Part shown: one piece after another, positions 7,735 to 15,531 of the stretch
How the letters are laid out: each line of letters begins with the position of its first letter
Position numbering within the stretch: the first letter of the stretch is position 1
Assembly (NCBI GenBank): GCA_016839245.1
Contig: JAEOUN010000058.1
Span: 1 to 64,000 of the forward strand
From: Candidatus Thorarchaeota archaeon
Lineage (GTDB): Archaea > Asgardarchaeota > Thorarchaeia > Thorarchaeales > Thorarchaeaceae
DNA length: 64,000 nt
Reading direction: 5' to 3'
Notes under the pieces: generated by a model
What the model was told of the DNA's origin: nothing
The model's database searches: none
Seen by the model: the letters and a program-made list of their open reading frames with translations, nothing else
Translations under genes and position numbers: made by a program

Positions 7735-9387
7735 GTGGTTCAGCAATGGTTAACTATTGCTAAAGCTGAATTCTTGATGCTAAGTGCGAGATATAGAAAA
7801 AACCGAAAGAGGTATGTTTTCACAATATTTCTACTTTTATTAATCTGGGTATTATTTATCTCACACATTGCTGTACCAGGAATTCTGAATATCATGCTCC
7901 CTGACTATGGCAGCTTATTACTGACTAGTCTTCCAGGCTTGTCAAGAATAGCAATCATGATCTTATGGATTATGATCTTGGTAAATCCCATTTCTAACGC
8001 TCTTCGCGAGATTAGAATCGCCCAGTGGGAAACTTTACTAAGTGCAAACATAAGAACACGAGACATCATCGTTGGTAAGTTTCTAGGTAGTTTGCCAAAT
8101 CAAATCATCCTCGTAATGATTCTAGCACCCATCTTTGTTGCTCCAGTTGTTTATGTGTTTCAGGTTGCTCTAGTAGGGGAGTTGGCTATTTATGGTGTGA
8201 TTTTACTTACTGTGTTTTCAGCAACTTGGGTATCTGTTGTAGTTGCTTCAGCACTGCAAGCTAAACTTGGAGAATCAAAACGTGGCGAAGAGATGGCGAA
8301 GTTAATTGCTTCAGTAATGTCTTTGATTGTCATTATACCGTTGATGGGCTTGATGTACATGACAGAATCAATGGCTTTGTTCATGAGTACTGATGCGAAT
8401 TTTATACTCCCTTCTACCTGGGGAGCTGACTTAATTTCTTGGTTGACTCTGAATTACAGAGGAATCGATTTATCCTCAACCATCTTAGAAACATTCAATA
8501 GGATTCTTCAGATAGCCCCTTCAATCTTGTGCATTCTCCTAGCAAGCTTGAGCATACTTTCCATTGGAGTAGGACTAGCTGTTTCAAATATGATATATAC
8601 ATATAATCTAGGTGTCAGAAGTGAGCGCGTTGTCACCGTTGGTGAAGAGAATTTAGTATTACGCGTTGTGAGAAAGCTGTACCGCAATAGCCCAACTGGC
8701 GCGCTTGTAGCGACGGTTTTGAAGGATTTCTATCGAAAACCTCGCAATATAATGACCATTTCCGTAGCACTCACAGCATCTATTATGCCACTGATTTCAA
8801 TACCATTCATGGGTGGTGACCAGATCCCCGATTTGTTGGCTCTGATGGTATTCCTCACAATGATTCTAATGACTATGATGTACCCAATAATTGGTGCTGG
8901 TATACTTGGTGTTTCTACCTTTCTTGATAATGAGAAACAACTCTGGATTATTCTCGCAGCCCCGCATGGAGGGAGAAAGTTTATGAAATCTAAAGTAATA
9001 GGACTGTTGCTTTCAACCATTCCCATGGCAGTAATTCCATCTGTCCTAATTGGACTGCTTGTTGCGACAAGTATTCTCTCTATAGTGTTGCTTCTACTCT
9101 ATGCACTTCTGCTGTTTCTAGGTTCAATCATGATTGGCACTGGACTTAGCGCATTGAACCCAGCATATTCTGATACACTGTCATCGACCAATAAATTGAA
9201 CGGAATTGCTGCATTAATGATAGCGCTAATTGCAGCAATAATCCCTCCAGTTATTTTGATTGACACAATAGAAGCATTTACAGGTCTGCTTTTGGGATTT
9301 GGGCTTTTGACAACACTCCCTCTTATTGCCATAGGTGTGTTCTTTTATTGGGTTGGAATAAGGAACTTAGAGAAATCAAGGAAGTAA
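7735..9387 (+). CDS. ABC-2 type permease
   Basis: A 550-residue membrane protein with about twelve predicted helices, arranged as two similar halves separated by a soluble stretch near residues 285-335. It is clearly paralogous to the two permeases at 39075 and 40758: shared blocks include 'REIRIAQWE', 'SANIRTRDIIVGKFLG', 'LPSTWGADL' and 'NPAYSDT'. The GTG start at 7735 follows GGAGGAG and is conserved in position with the paralog (V-x-Q-W-L-x-I-A-K-A-E). It partners the ATPase at 6962. The substrate is unknown; a peptide or lipid is typical for ABC-2 exporters with fused halves. It ends 111 bases before the Cys-rich peptide gene. Confidence 0.85.
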   Translation: MVQQWLTIAKAEFLMLSARYRKNRKRYVFTIFLLLLIWVLFISHIAVPGILNIMLPDYGSLLLTSLPGLSRIAIMILWIMILVNPISNALREIRIAQWETLLSANIRTRDIIVGKFLGSLPNQIILVMILAPIFVAPVVYVFQVALVGELAIYGVILLTVFSATWVSVVVASALQAKLGESKRGEEMAKLIASVMSLIVIIPLMGLMYMTESMALFMSTDANFILPSTWGADLISWLTLNYRGIDLSSTILETFNRILQIAPSILCILLASLSILSIGVGLAVSNMIYTYNLGVRSERVVTVGEENLVLRVVRKLYRNSPTGALVATVLKDFYRKPRNIMTISVALTASIMPLISIPFMGGDQIPDLLALMVFLTMILMTMMYPIIGAGILGVSTFLDNEKQLWIILAAPHGGRKFMKSKVIGLLLSTIPMAVIPSVLIGLLVATSILSIVLLLLYALLLFLGSIMIGTGLSALNPAYSDTLSSTNKLNGIAALMIALIAAIIPPVILIDTIEAFTGLLLGFGLLTTLPLIAIGVFFYWVGIRNLEKSRK

Positions 9388-9435
9388 TGAATGATAATTG
9401 AAATATTTGTACAAAAGCCTTATTAATTAGACTAG

Positions 9436-9488
9436 TATTTAAAGAATCCTACGATTGTCTTAGGGCAAAGATAGATTCGTAGAGGAGG
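9436..9488 (+). promoter_or_regulatory. promoter and ribosome binding site of the Cys-rich peptide gene
   Basis: TATTTAAAG at 9436-9444 is a strong archaeal TATA box. A start of transcription about 25 bases later would leave a short leader containing GAGGAGG at 9482-9488, ten bases before the ATG at 9499. A separate promoter for the peptide, beside the ABC genes, is common for RiPP precursors, which are needed in excess of their enzymes. Confidence 0.6.
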
Positions 9489-9498
9489 ACATACAATA

Positions 9499-9678
9499 AT
9501 GGGACTTGTTTGTATGGGAGCTTGTGCTATTGGTTGTTCAGGAGGATGTTATGGTGCATGCAGTCTTGCATGCGCATCAACTCTGGGCATTGGACTAGCT
9601 CCTGGAGGTATCTTGTTAGGCGCTGGCTTAGGATTTGGTGGAGCATGGTTTGCTGATTGGGTCCTTGGAGGTGCTTAA
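9499..9678 (+). CDS. Cys-rich RiPP precursor peptide (candidate)
   Basis: A 59-residue peptide with six cysteines at positions 5, 9, 13, 17, 21 and 25, exactly every fourth residue (pattern C-x3 repeated), in a Gly/Ala/Ser-rich background. The second half is a hydrophobic Gly-rich tail with Trp50 and Trp55 ending in LGGA. A strong Shine-Dalgarno site and TATA box precede it, and a radical SAM/SPASM maturase and a SPASM-like partner follow. Such gene sets make sulfur-to-carbon crosslinked peptides (sactipeptides or ranthipeptides). Unlike most precursors there is almost no N-terminal leader: the cysteines begin at residue 5, so the C-terminal tail may serve as recognition element. Alternatively the regularly spaced cysteines could line one face of a helix and bind metal. 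I know no named family with this pattern. Confidence 0.75.
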   Translation: MGLVCMGACAIGCSGGCYGACSLACASTLGIGLAPGGILLGAGLGFGGAWFADWVLGGA

Positions 9679-9725
9679 TAGATAGCCAAAACCGGCCTTT
9701 TCTGACATTAAACATTGGAGTTGAG

Positions 9726-9825
9726 ATGAACGTTTCCATTTAGCAGTTCGCTGAAGAAGCCATCCATTTTCGCTATTGAAAACAAGTATTACTTATTCGA
9801 CCCTCAGACAAACCTACTTCTACAG
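9726..9825 (+). other. probable missing N-terminus of the radical SAM maturase
   Basis: Upstream of ATG 9826 the same frame stays open back to 9730 and reads like a maturase N-terminus: ...SLKKPSIFAIENKYYLFD.. is the 'x-N-x-K-Y-Y-x-F-D' strand pair common at the start of SPASM peptide maturases. There is no ribosome binding site before 9826. GGAG at 9717-9720 sits five bases before an ATG at 9726, but that frame stops after five codons; deleting one T from GTTTCC would join it to the maturase. An ACG in the right frame lies at 9730. So either a one-base indel or a non-canonical start is likely. Confidence 0.5.
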
Positions 9826-11259
9826 ATGCCAAGGTCCGATTGGAAACTAGTCAAAGACTTGTTCTCTAATTCCTCAGATCTTCAGTCTTATTTCAAGAAC
9901 ATTGAGCAATTATCAGAAAAGGCCAACAATCCTGATTATTTTCATGCCTTGAAGGAGTTGTCTTTAAAGGCGGGGGTGTTCGTTGAGAAGACTTATGAGA
10001 AATCCGGAGTAATCACAGCTGATATCGTACGTGACAATATACTCAGAAATGGGCTTTACGAACTGCTTCTTGATGTGACTCATTCCTGCAATTTCAGATG
10101 TTCCTATTGCGCATATTCGGGACAATATAATGACTCTAGGAAGCATTCAAGTGTAAATATGTCAACAAGAATTGCCATTAAAGCGGTGGACTTGTATTTC
10201 TCTTATCTAGAGGAAGGATGTCAATATAATCCTCTAAGAGAGCCCACAATTGCTTTCTATGGAGGCGAACCACTTCTTAATTTCCATCTTATCGAGCAAG
10301 TTGTTAGATATGCGCAAAGAAAATATTCTGACATCTATGATTTGCATTTCACAACTACGACTAATGGGTCTTTGCTTTCCGAAGAGATTATTGATTTTCT
10401 TCTTGAGAACGAATTTATGATTCTGATAAGCTTGGATGGACCCAAATCAGAACATGACCGATGTCGTGTCTATCGTAATGGCAAGGGGACTTTCGATACA
10501 GTCATTAGGAACATAGAAAGGTTGGTTCAAAGAGCTGAAGAGTTTGGATTGCCAAATGGTACAGGTCGTATTTATGCCATGCCTACCTATGATCCAAAAA
10601 CCGATCTTAGAAAGGTAAGAAAATTCTTTGACGACGAAAGTCCTATTAAGCCCATATTTGTCAATCCAGTGCGGCCATACGGTACTGAGTATTATTCACA
10701 ATTTTCCTCTGAGGAAAAGCAGAATTTTGATAATATGATTGAGGAGGAACGAAAAGAATACTTTACGATTGTAGTGGGTCGAAACCATCATCATCAACCA
10801 AACTTCCTTGAGCAGCTTTTTAGTGTACCAATAATGATGGCATATTACAGGACACTTTTTGCTGAAACTCCCTTGACCAAATACTCAGGAACCTGTATTC
10901 CAGGATTCAAGATGCATGTAGACACTAAGGGATTGATTCGTCCTTGCGAGAGATGTCCGCAGAGTATAATAATAGGAGAGGTTAATCATGGTTTGGATTG
11001 GACGAGGATTGCAGAAGTAATTGCAATATTTAAGAAGCATAGTCTTGCAAATTGTTCTGAATGCCCAATAGGACACTCTTGCAGTAATTGTATAGCTTCA
11101 CTAGGACTTGAAGGTGCGCTTGACCCATGTTTAGATGCGAAAAGTAATTTTATCAATAACCTTAGCCTTGCCATGTATATTCACAGCATGAACCCAGATT
11201 ACTTTCAATCAAGAGTAGAGGAGTATGCTAAGATTGTGGAACTCATCGAACTCAAATAG
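9826..11259 (+). CDS. radical SAM/SPASM peptide maturase
   Basis: A 477-residue enzyme as read from the first ATG. It should cleave S-adenosylmethionine with a [4Fe-4S] cluster and modify the neighbouring Cys-rich peptide. The radical SAM motif C88-NFR-C92-SY-C95 (CxxxCxxC) is intact, followed by the FYGGEP block that binds SAM. The C-terminal SPASM region carries the usual cysteines: CIPG, CERC, CSEC..G..CSNC and a last PCL, enough for two auxiliary clusters. The architecture is that of sactipeptide/ranthipeptide and anSME-like enzymes (usual length 400-500). The true start is probably upstream (see 9726-9825). It is 17 bases from the next gene, with which it must be co-transcribed. Confidence 0.9.
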   Translation: MPRSDWKLVKDLFSNSSDLQSYFKNIEQLSEKANNPDYFHALKELSLKAGVFVEKTYEKSGVITADIVRDNILRNGLYELLLDVTHSCNFRCSYCAYSGQYNDSRKHSSVNMSTRIAIKAVDLYFSYLEEGCQYNPLREPTIAFYGGEPLLNFHLIEQVVRYAQRKYSDIYDLHFTTTTNGSLLSEEIIDFLLENEFMILISLDGPKSEHDRCRVYRNGKGTFDTVIRNIERLVQRAEEFGLPNGTGRIYAMPTYDPKTDLRKVRKFFDDESPIKPIFVNPVRPYGTEYYSQFSSEEKQNFDNMIEEERKEYFTIVVGRNHHHQPNFLEQLFSVPIMMAYYRTLFAETPLTKYSGTCIPGFKMHVDTKGLIRPCERCPQSIIIGEVNHGLDWTRIAEVIAIFKKHSLANCSECPIGHSCSNCIASLGLEGALDPCLDAKSNFINNLSLAMYIHSMNPDYFQSRVEEYAKIVELIELK

Positions 11260-11276
11260 CTACTAGGTGAAGCGTT

Positions 11277-12545
11277 TTGACCAAGTTCTTGCGGCTTTAT
11301 CCTTGGGTTTCTCTACTTGGTGACATTACTGGCGCTGGGATACTTTATGATTTACTACAGAAAAAACTGCATGTACTAGATGCGAAAGATTTTAGATCCA
11401 TTCAGGCTCACATTGAGGAAATAAGTAACGAATCATATGATACAATTGAGGAAATCATTAGTTCTGGACTCGGATTCATATGCGACGAGCCAATCTATGT
11501 AGAAACACTTAGGATGGGTTCGTTGCTCTGGAGATACATTCCATTTAAACCCGCACCTCAGCTTAATCTCCTTGAAATTGCACTTAATTTCAGATGTCCA
11601 TATCACGAAATATGTTATCTGCAGACACATTCAGTTGTGCCTTCCTTCGCTTGTGAAACTTGCTATGCAGGTGTCCATTGTGCTTCTAAGGGAAGAGAGG
11701 ACTTACCTGAATATCTTTACGAGGGCTTTCTAGATATCATCAAGAAGCTCCGTCCCTCGAACATTTCATTGCCAGGAACTGTATTTAGTTTCAAGGAGAA
11801 AGATAAGGATAGATTGCATCGATTTTTGAAATCGACCTACTCATCCGGTGTTGGCATGGTCTTTTTCAATGTGCCTGATTATTATATTATCAACAGCAGC
11901 ACCTCAATAAAGCATAGAATTTCAGAGATCAAGTCCCTATCGGCTCAAGGTATTGGTTTGAACGTTAGTCTCTTTCATGCATCAAATCAACAATTCGAAG
12001 AATCGCTTAAAACCATCCTAGATTTTTGTTTGAATTCTAGTACAGACATTTCTTTTCTAACTATCCTATTTGATTCAAGCAATCTGGATGAGATCGTTCC
12101 TTTGATTGAATGCATCCCTACCAATGTAATACACAAAGTAATTCTTGCTCCTTATATTTTCAGTAATGTCTTCCCCGCGAATGGAAAAGTGAGTGCGTCT
12201 GGTTTAACTAGCTTTGCCAGAAGTTGGACTCTTGTTGGACCTAACTTAAGCATGCACACACTAACAGCACACCAGAATCACATTCCTTGTTTAACAGGCA
12301 ACTTGTTAATTGACGATGACCTGAATGTAGCAGGATGTCGTTATAGGTGGTTGAGCGGTGAAAAGAAACCTCTAACGAGATTATCACTAAAGGAGATTAT
12401 TTCGGAGTGGGAACGAGCTGAAACCGATTTTTGCTTGGGTTGTGCCTTAAAAGCATCCTGTTATGCATGCAGAGCTCTCATAGATTCTGGTTTGATATCA
12501 TATGAAGCTTGTCCTCGTCATGCGTGGTTTACCCATCTTGAATGA
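11277..12545 (+). CDS. SPASM-domain protein with degenerate radical SAM motif
   Basis: A 422-residue protein that begins with a TTG six bases after AGGTGA. The N-terminal 45 residues (LYPWVSLLGD..GAGILYDL..KKLHVLD) resemble the start of SPASM-type maturases of the grasp-with-SPASM kind. Where CxxxCxxC should stand there is LNFRCPYHEIC, then C126, C129 and C135, so the SAM-cluster triad is not conserved. The C-terminus keeps a SPASM-like set: GCRY, CLGC..K..CYAC and CPRH. I infer an auxiliary or pseudo-enzyme that binds FeS clusters or the peptide, working with the radical SAM enzyme upstream, in the same operon. An alternative is a true enzyme with an unusual cluster ligand spacing. Confidence 0.75.
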   Translation: MTKFLRLYPWVSLLGDITGAGILYDLLQKKLHVLDAKDFRSIQAHIEEISNESYDTIEEIISSGLGFICDEPIYVETLRMGSLLWRYIPFKPAPQLNLLEIALNFRCPYHEICYLQTHSVVPSFACETCYAGVHCASKGREDLPEYLYEGFLDIIKKLRPSNISLPGTVFSFKEKDKDRLHRFLKSTYSSGVGMVFFNVPDYYIINSSTSIKHRISEIKSLSAQGIGLNVSLFHASNQQFEESLKTILDFCLNSSTDISFLTILFDSSNLDEIVPLIECIPTNVIHKVILAPYIFSNVFPANGKVSASGLTSFARSWTLVGPNLSMHTLTAHQNHIPCLTGNLLIDDDLNVAGCRYRWLSGEKKPLTRLSLKEIISEWERAETDFCLGCALKASCYACRALIDSGLISYEACPRHAWFTHLE

Positions 12546-12554
12546 TACATAAGA

Positions 12555-12692
12555 ATGACAGTAATGTTATTGCTAGTATCCTGCATACTCTCCTTTGTGT
12601 TGGTGACACCAACTCAGACCTATCTTGCTCCGATTGAAGATTCGCCAACCATTGTTTGCTTTTTTTACTGTTGCTTTTTCAATTCAAGCCCA
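12555..12692 (+). pseudogene. possible remnant of a secreted protein gene
   Basis: An ATG at 12555 is followed by a signal-peptide-like hydrophobic run and TQTYLAPIEDSPT, after which the frame becomes meaningless. One frame over, the sequence continues as FKPTDTNVRGVQTESVF, the same peptide encoded by repeat A at 6305. This suggests a decayed secreted-protein gene whose tail is the repeat. The evidence is only compositional and the region overlaps the tail of the opposite-strand gene beyond 12752, so it could be chance. Confidence 0.25.
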
Positions 12693-12752
12693 CTGATACT
12701 AATGTCCGAGGCGTGCAGACTGAAAGTGTGTTCAATAATACCTATAGTTGTC
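12693..12752. repeat. dispersed repeat A, copy 2
   Basis: Near-identical to 6305-6365; 33 bases at the left are exact and the rest has a handful of changes and one base fewer. It abuts the 3' end of the leftward membrane-protein gene ending at 12752, so a rearrangement boundary may lie here. Repeat B is missing directly after this copy but occurs alone at 14163. Confidence 0.75.
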
Positions 12753-13315
12753 TATTTCTCTTCCTGTTTCGTTTCCCACCATGTCTTTTCTTCTTCCTCA
12801 TCAATCCACATTGGTTCAGACCCCGGGCATGGTACAAATTTTAATAGGATGATAGAGACAATCAGAACAGTAGGAATTGGGATATACCAGATGAGATTAG
12901 TCCAAGTATTCACTCCTTGAATTACCTGAATGATCTTGGCTAAGTCAATCACTAGAATCATCTGGAGTTCACTGAGTATTGCAAGTAATAGAACCCATTT
13001 CTTGGTTGTAGCCTGTCTATTATATCTGTGGAATTGAATGACTAGCAGATACTTTAGTAGGTGATACTGAAGCATTAACAAATGAAAAACAAATCTAAAA
13101 GAGAAAGACCCATCACGATAGAAAAGAGCTCGCCATAGTAGAGAATCGATGGAATAGGCGAGTGGACTTGATGTGCTACGAAGAGTGGCAAACGTGGGAC
13201 AGAAGAGAATCACAAACAGCAGTAACAATATCTTTTCTGTTGGACTCATCTGATACTTCCAGTTGAAGCGTGAAGAGGAACTCATTTCAGAGTCACCTGA
13301 AATTACTTCGCTCAT
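12752..13315 (-). CDS. four-helix membrane protein, paralog family I
   Basis: A 187-residue membrane protein with about four predicted helices (near 28-48, 70-92, 105-130 and 137-160) and an acidic, Trp-containing cytoplasmic tail (DEEEEKTWWETKQ). The protein at 31927 has the same layout and tail (VDETNQWWDEKK), and the shorter protein at 14896 aligns to both, with shared H/Q-R-Y-x(3)-T-x-K-K/R loops. These form a small paralogous family that I cannot name. No catalytic motif is visible. The conserved double-Trp tail suggests a binding partner. The gene ends against repeat A. Confidence 0.65.
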   Translation of the reverse strand: MSEVISGDSEMSSSSRFNWKYQMSPTEKILLLLFVILFCPTFATLRSTSSPLAYSIDSLLWRALFYRDGSFSFRFVFHLLMLQYHLLKYLLVIQFHRYNRQATTKKWVLLLAILSELQMILVIDLAKIIQVIQGVNTWTNLIWYIPIPTVLIVSIILLKFVPCPGSEPMWIDEEEEKTWWETKQEEK

Positions 13316-13383
13316 AATGTCTTATGTCCTTGTTTCGTGGAAGGAATAGTTATTATATTCGATATCTTGGTTTATCTATCTTC

Positions 13384-13875
13384 TCAATACCAGTACATCC
13401 AGAGTTCAGGTTCTCCTCCAAAGCTCCATTGATCCCTATCGAAATCCAAAGAACGGGTGTTATCTTTGATTTTAATATATAGCCTGGTATTTGATGCATC
13501 GGTAATTGTAAAATAACTATCTTCTGGATCAGGTCCAATAGTGTCACAATAGACATAGGAACCTGACGCTCCCCATCTATACCAGAGCTGAATAGCTTCA
13601 CCTTCATCCGCTTCGTCAAAGTCCACTCGGATCTTGTAGACATCCGCATTCTGATCTACATTATCAATATAGAATATAATTTCTAAATAGTACGCCCATA
13701 GTCCGATATGTTCTTCAAGAGCTGTATTGTCAGCTTCGGACCATTCGCCATATATTTCTGTGACACCATCATAGTATTCAACGCCAATATCACTCCACGC
13801 ATGAACCGGTAGACCTAGTGTCATTATCATACTAATCAAAATCAAAGATAAAATGGCTACTCTAATTTTCTTCAC
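13384..13875 (-). CDS. secreted protein of unknown function
   Basis: A 163-residue protein with a clear signal peptide (KK then a hydrophobic run ending LPVHA-W near residue 26) and a mature beta-rich domain rich in Asp, Tyr and Trp. The GTG start follows AAGGAG at good spacing. No membrane anchor is seen, so it is probably released or held at the cell surface. The pattern of strands (YLEIIFYIDNVD, YKIRVDFDEADEG, LYIKIKDNTR) resembles a small carbohydrate-binding or lipoprotein-like sandwich, but I do not recognise the family. Its neighbours are unrelated small membrane proteins. Confidence 0.65.
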   Translation of the reverse strand: MKKIRVAILSLILISMIMTLGLPVHAWSDIGVEYYDGVTEIYGEWSEADNTALEEHIGLWAYYLEIIFYIDNVDQNADVYKIRVDFDEADEGEAIQLWYRWGASGSYVYCDTIGPDPEDSYFTITDASNTRLYIKIKDNTRSLDFDRDQWSFGGEPELWMYWY

Positions 13876-14279
13876 TCTTCTCCTTCACCACCTGGATATT
13901 ACAGGAGAATATCCGACTTTAGTAACATAGCTTCTTGCATATGTGTTTTTTTTATGCAATCACCTCTCTTTGCGTCACTACTATGGCATTCTTCAATTCA
14001 TACTAAGTTATTCGAGAGACCATTGATTTCTTGATTTGGTTCGTAGTTATATTCTCCAATTGTGGTTTATGTGATCTCTAGCAGAAGTGTTTTAGAAAAA
14101 GATAGAACTCATCATGAAGTTCGTGTATTTTGTTTCGCGTGTGAATTTTGGTTATTAGGGAGTTCGTAGAGATACTTCCATCCTTTGTTGTCTTATTTTC
14201 ATCGCTATATCCAACCATCATATAGTGCAGTTACTATACTGAAGAAAGAGTAAATAACTAGGATTTTGGAATCAGATTC
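13876..14279. other. intergenic stretch containing repeat B
   Basis: About 400 bases without a gene. The left part is presumably the promoter region of the leftward secreted-protein gene; the right part has repeat B at 14163-14193 and then the leader of the membrane protein starting at 14280. No RNA gene was recognised. Confidence 0.5.
14163..14193. repeat. dispersed repeat B, copy 2
   Basis: Thirty-one bases identical to 6375-6405, with a similar GAG-T-TCG left flank and a T-rich right flank. Repeat A is not adjacent here. It lies in noncoding DNA about 90 bases before a small membrane-protein gene. Confidence 0.75.
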
Positions 14280-14690
14280 ATGAGATGGCCAAACTCGAAG
14301 ATAATAGCTGCTCAATTCGTGTTTTACACTATTGGCGGAATTGCTGCATTCATTGCATGGGTGATGATTCAGGTGGGCTGTACTAATCTTCTCCATGATG
14401 TTGCAGGAAGCTATCTGTCTTATCATTTCATTCAATGGACATCGCGATTGTATCTCTGGGGACCTATTATTCTGATTAGTGCAGTTATTGCATTTGTTGC
14501 AGGGTGGTTTGTTCTGAAAGCAAACAAGATTGGAGGATATCTTGGGATTGTATCATTCTCAATTGGATTTGTTGTTGATATTCTTGTAGCCAATGTCATG
14601 TTTGTACATATTCTTGTCGGAATGCTTATTGGGTGGGTTCTGCTTGCCCCTCTCATATTTGGATGGTACGATATCTTTTCACAAGAATGA
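14280..14690 (+). CDS. small four-helix membrane protein
   Basis: A 136-residue protein with four clear hydrophobic segments (about 10-30, 55-77, 85-105 and 108-130), short loops and an N-terminal positive patch. The last segment is followed by WYDIFSQE. This could be a DoxX-like or other small integral protein, but no diagnostic motif is present. It stands alone between a repeat and a convergent gene. I am fairly sure that it is a real membrane protein and unsure of any role. Confidence 0.6.
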   Translation: MRWPNSKIIAAQFVFYTIGGIAAFIAWVMIQVGCTNLLHDVAGSYLSYHFIQWTSRLYLWGPIILISAVIAFVAGWFVLKANKIGGYLGIVSFSIGFVVDILVANVMFVHILVGMLIGWVLLAPLIFGWYDIFSQE

Positions 14691-14895
14691 GTTTAAACCT
14701 AAGAATTGGATGTTTGATTTTTTTCAATACTGTTGATAGAAATGGCATCTCATCTTTCATTAGTTAAAGTAGTGTTTAGCTTCATGCATACTCTAATCCT
14801 CACAAGTTCATTCCTATGTGGACAGTGTAAACACTACCTGTGTTCCTATCATTCAAAACCTGAATGAAGATCTTCTTGGTCTTCTTCTCGGGATA

Positions 14896-15387
14896 CTAGG
14901 ATTGGATCGGCGAATCTGCCTGACTTTTGCTATCACTTGCCTCTTTTTCAATCCATGATAATGGTTCTTTTTTCGTATATTTTGCAAATAGCAATCCAAC
15001 AATGAGGAACAGCGGGAATGGTAAACACAGACCGGAAGCTCCGAAAACATAGAAGAGAATTGAATCTGGGAGTTCACAGACTATTCCTACCATGACAAGT
15101 CTTCCTGAATCTGTGAGATTCTTCTTGTAGAGTATTACCTGCTGGATGAATGCGAGTCTGATCAGACCGAATGGTGGTGCCATAATGAGAGAAAAAAGTG
15201 ACCAGAACTCGAAGATAGGGTAGCCCGTGGTATCAAATCTCCATAACGGCCCCTCCAATAGAAAAGAATAAACTCCCTGTGCAGGTCTAAAATAAATCAT
15301 ATAGGGTGAAAATAAAGCTAGAACAAGAAGCCAGAATTTGATATTGCCCTCTGTCAGAAACTTGTCAGGATCAACTTCTTCAGAAAT
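14896..15387 (-). CDS. membrane protein of paralog family I, probable ATT start
   Basis: About 164 residues with four predicted helices, aligning with the proteins at 12752 and 31927 (LALFSP..IYFRPAQG..SFLLEGPLW matches LGLFSP...YSSYGQYS...SIFW). The first ATG (at 15298-15300) falls inside the first membrane helix, so translation must begin upstream. The frame is open to a stop at 15391-15393 and contains no ATG, GTG or TTG there; an ATT at 15385-15387 lies eight bases after AGGAGG. I therefore propose ATT as start. A sequence error is the alternative. Function unknown. Confidence 0.6.
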   Translation of the reverse strand: MSEEVDPDKFLTEGNIKFWLLVLALFSPYMIYFRPAQGVYSFLLEGPLWRFDTTGYPIFEFWSLFSLIMAPPFGLIRLAFIQQVILYKKNLTDSGRLVMVGIVCELPDSILFYVFGASGLCLPFPLFLIVGLLFAKYTKKEPLSWIEKEASDSKSQADSPIQS

Positions 15388-15531
15388 CTCCTATACCTCC
15401 TACTTAGTTCTAAGTTGGAATTTGTAATAAGATTAACGCACAACTGATTGAAAAATGGTGTTTACAATTCTGAAGATCTATGATTGAAAATCCTTGAAGT
15501 TTGAAATCCTATTGATATAATGTGAACCAGT

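Noticed and set aside
12555..12920. A 121-residue rightward frame with an initial hydrophobic stretch
   Set aside because: Beyond about 12690 it is antisense to the well-supported membrane-protein gene at 12752-13315 and the translation is low-complexity; only its first part is kept as a possible remnant.
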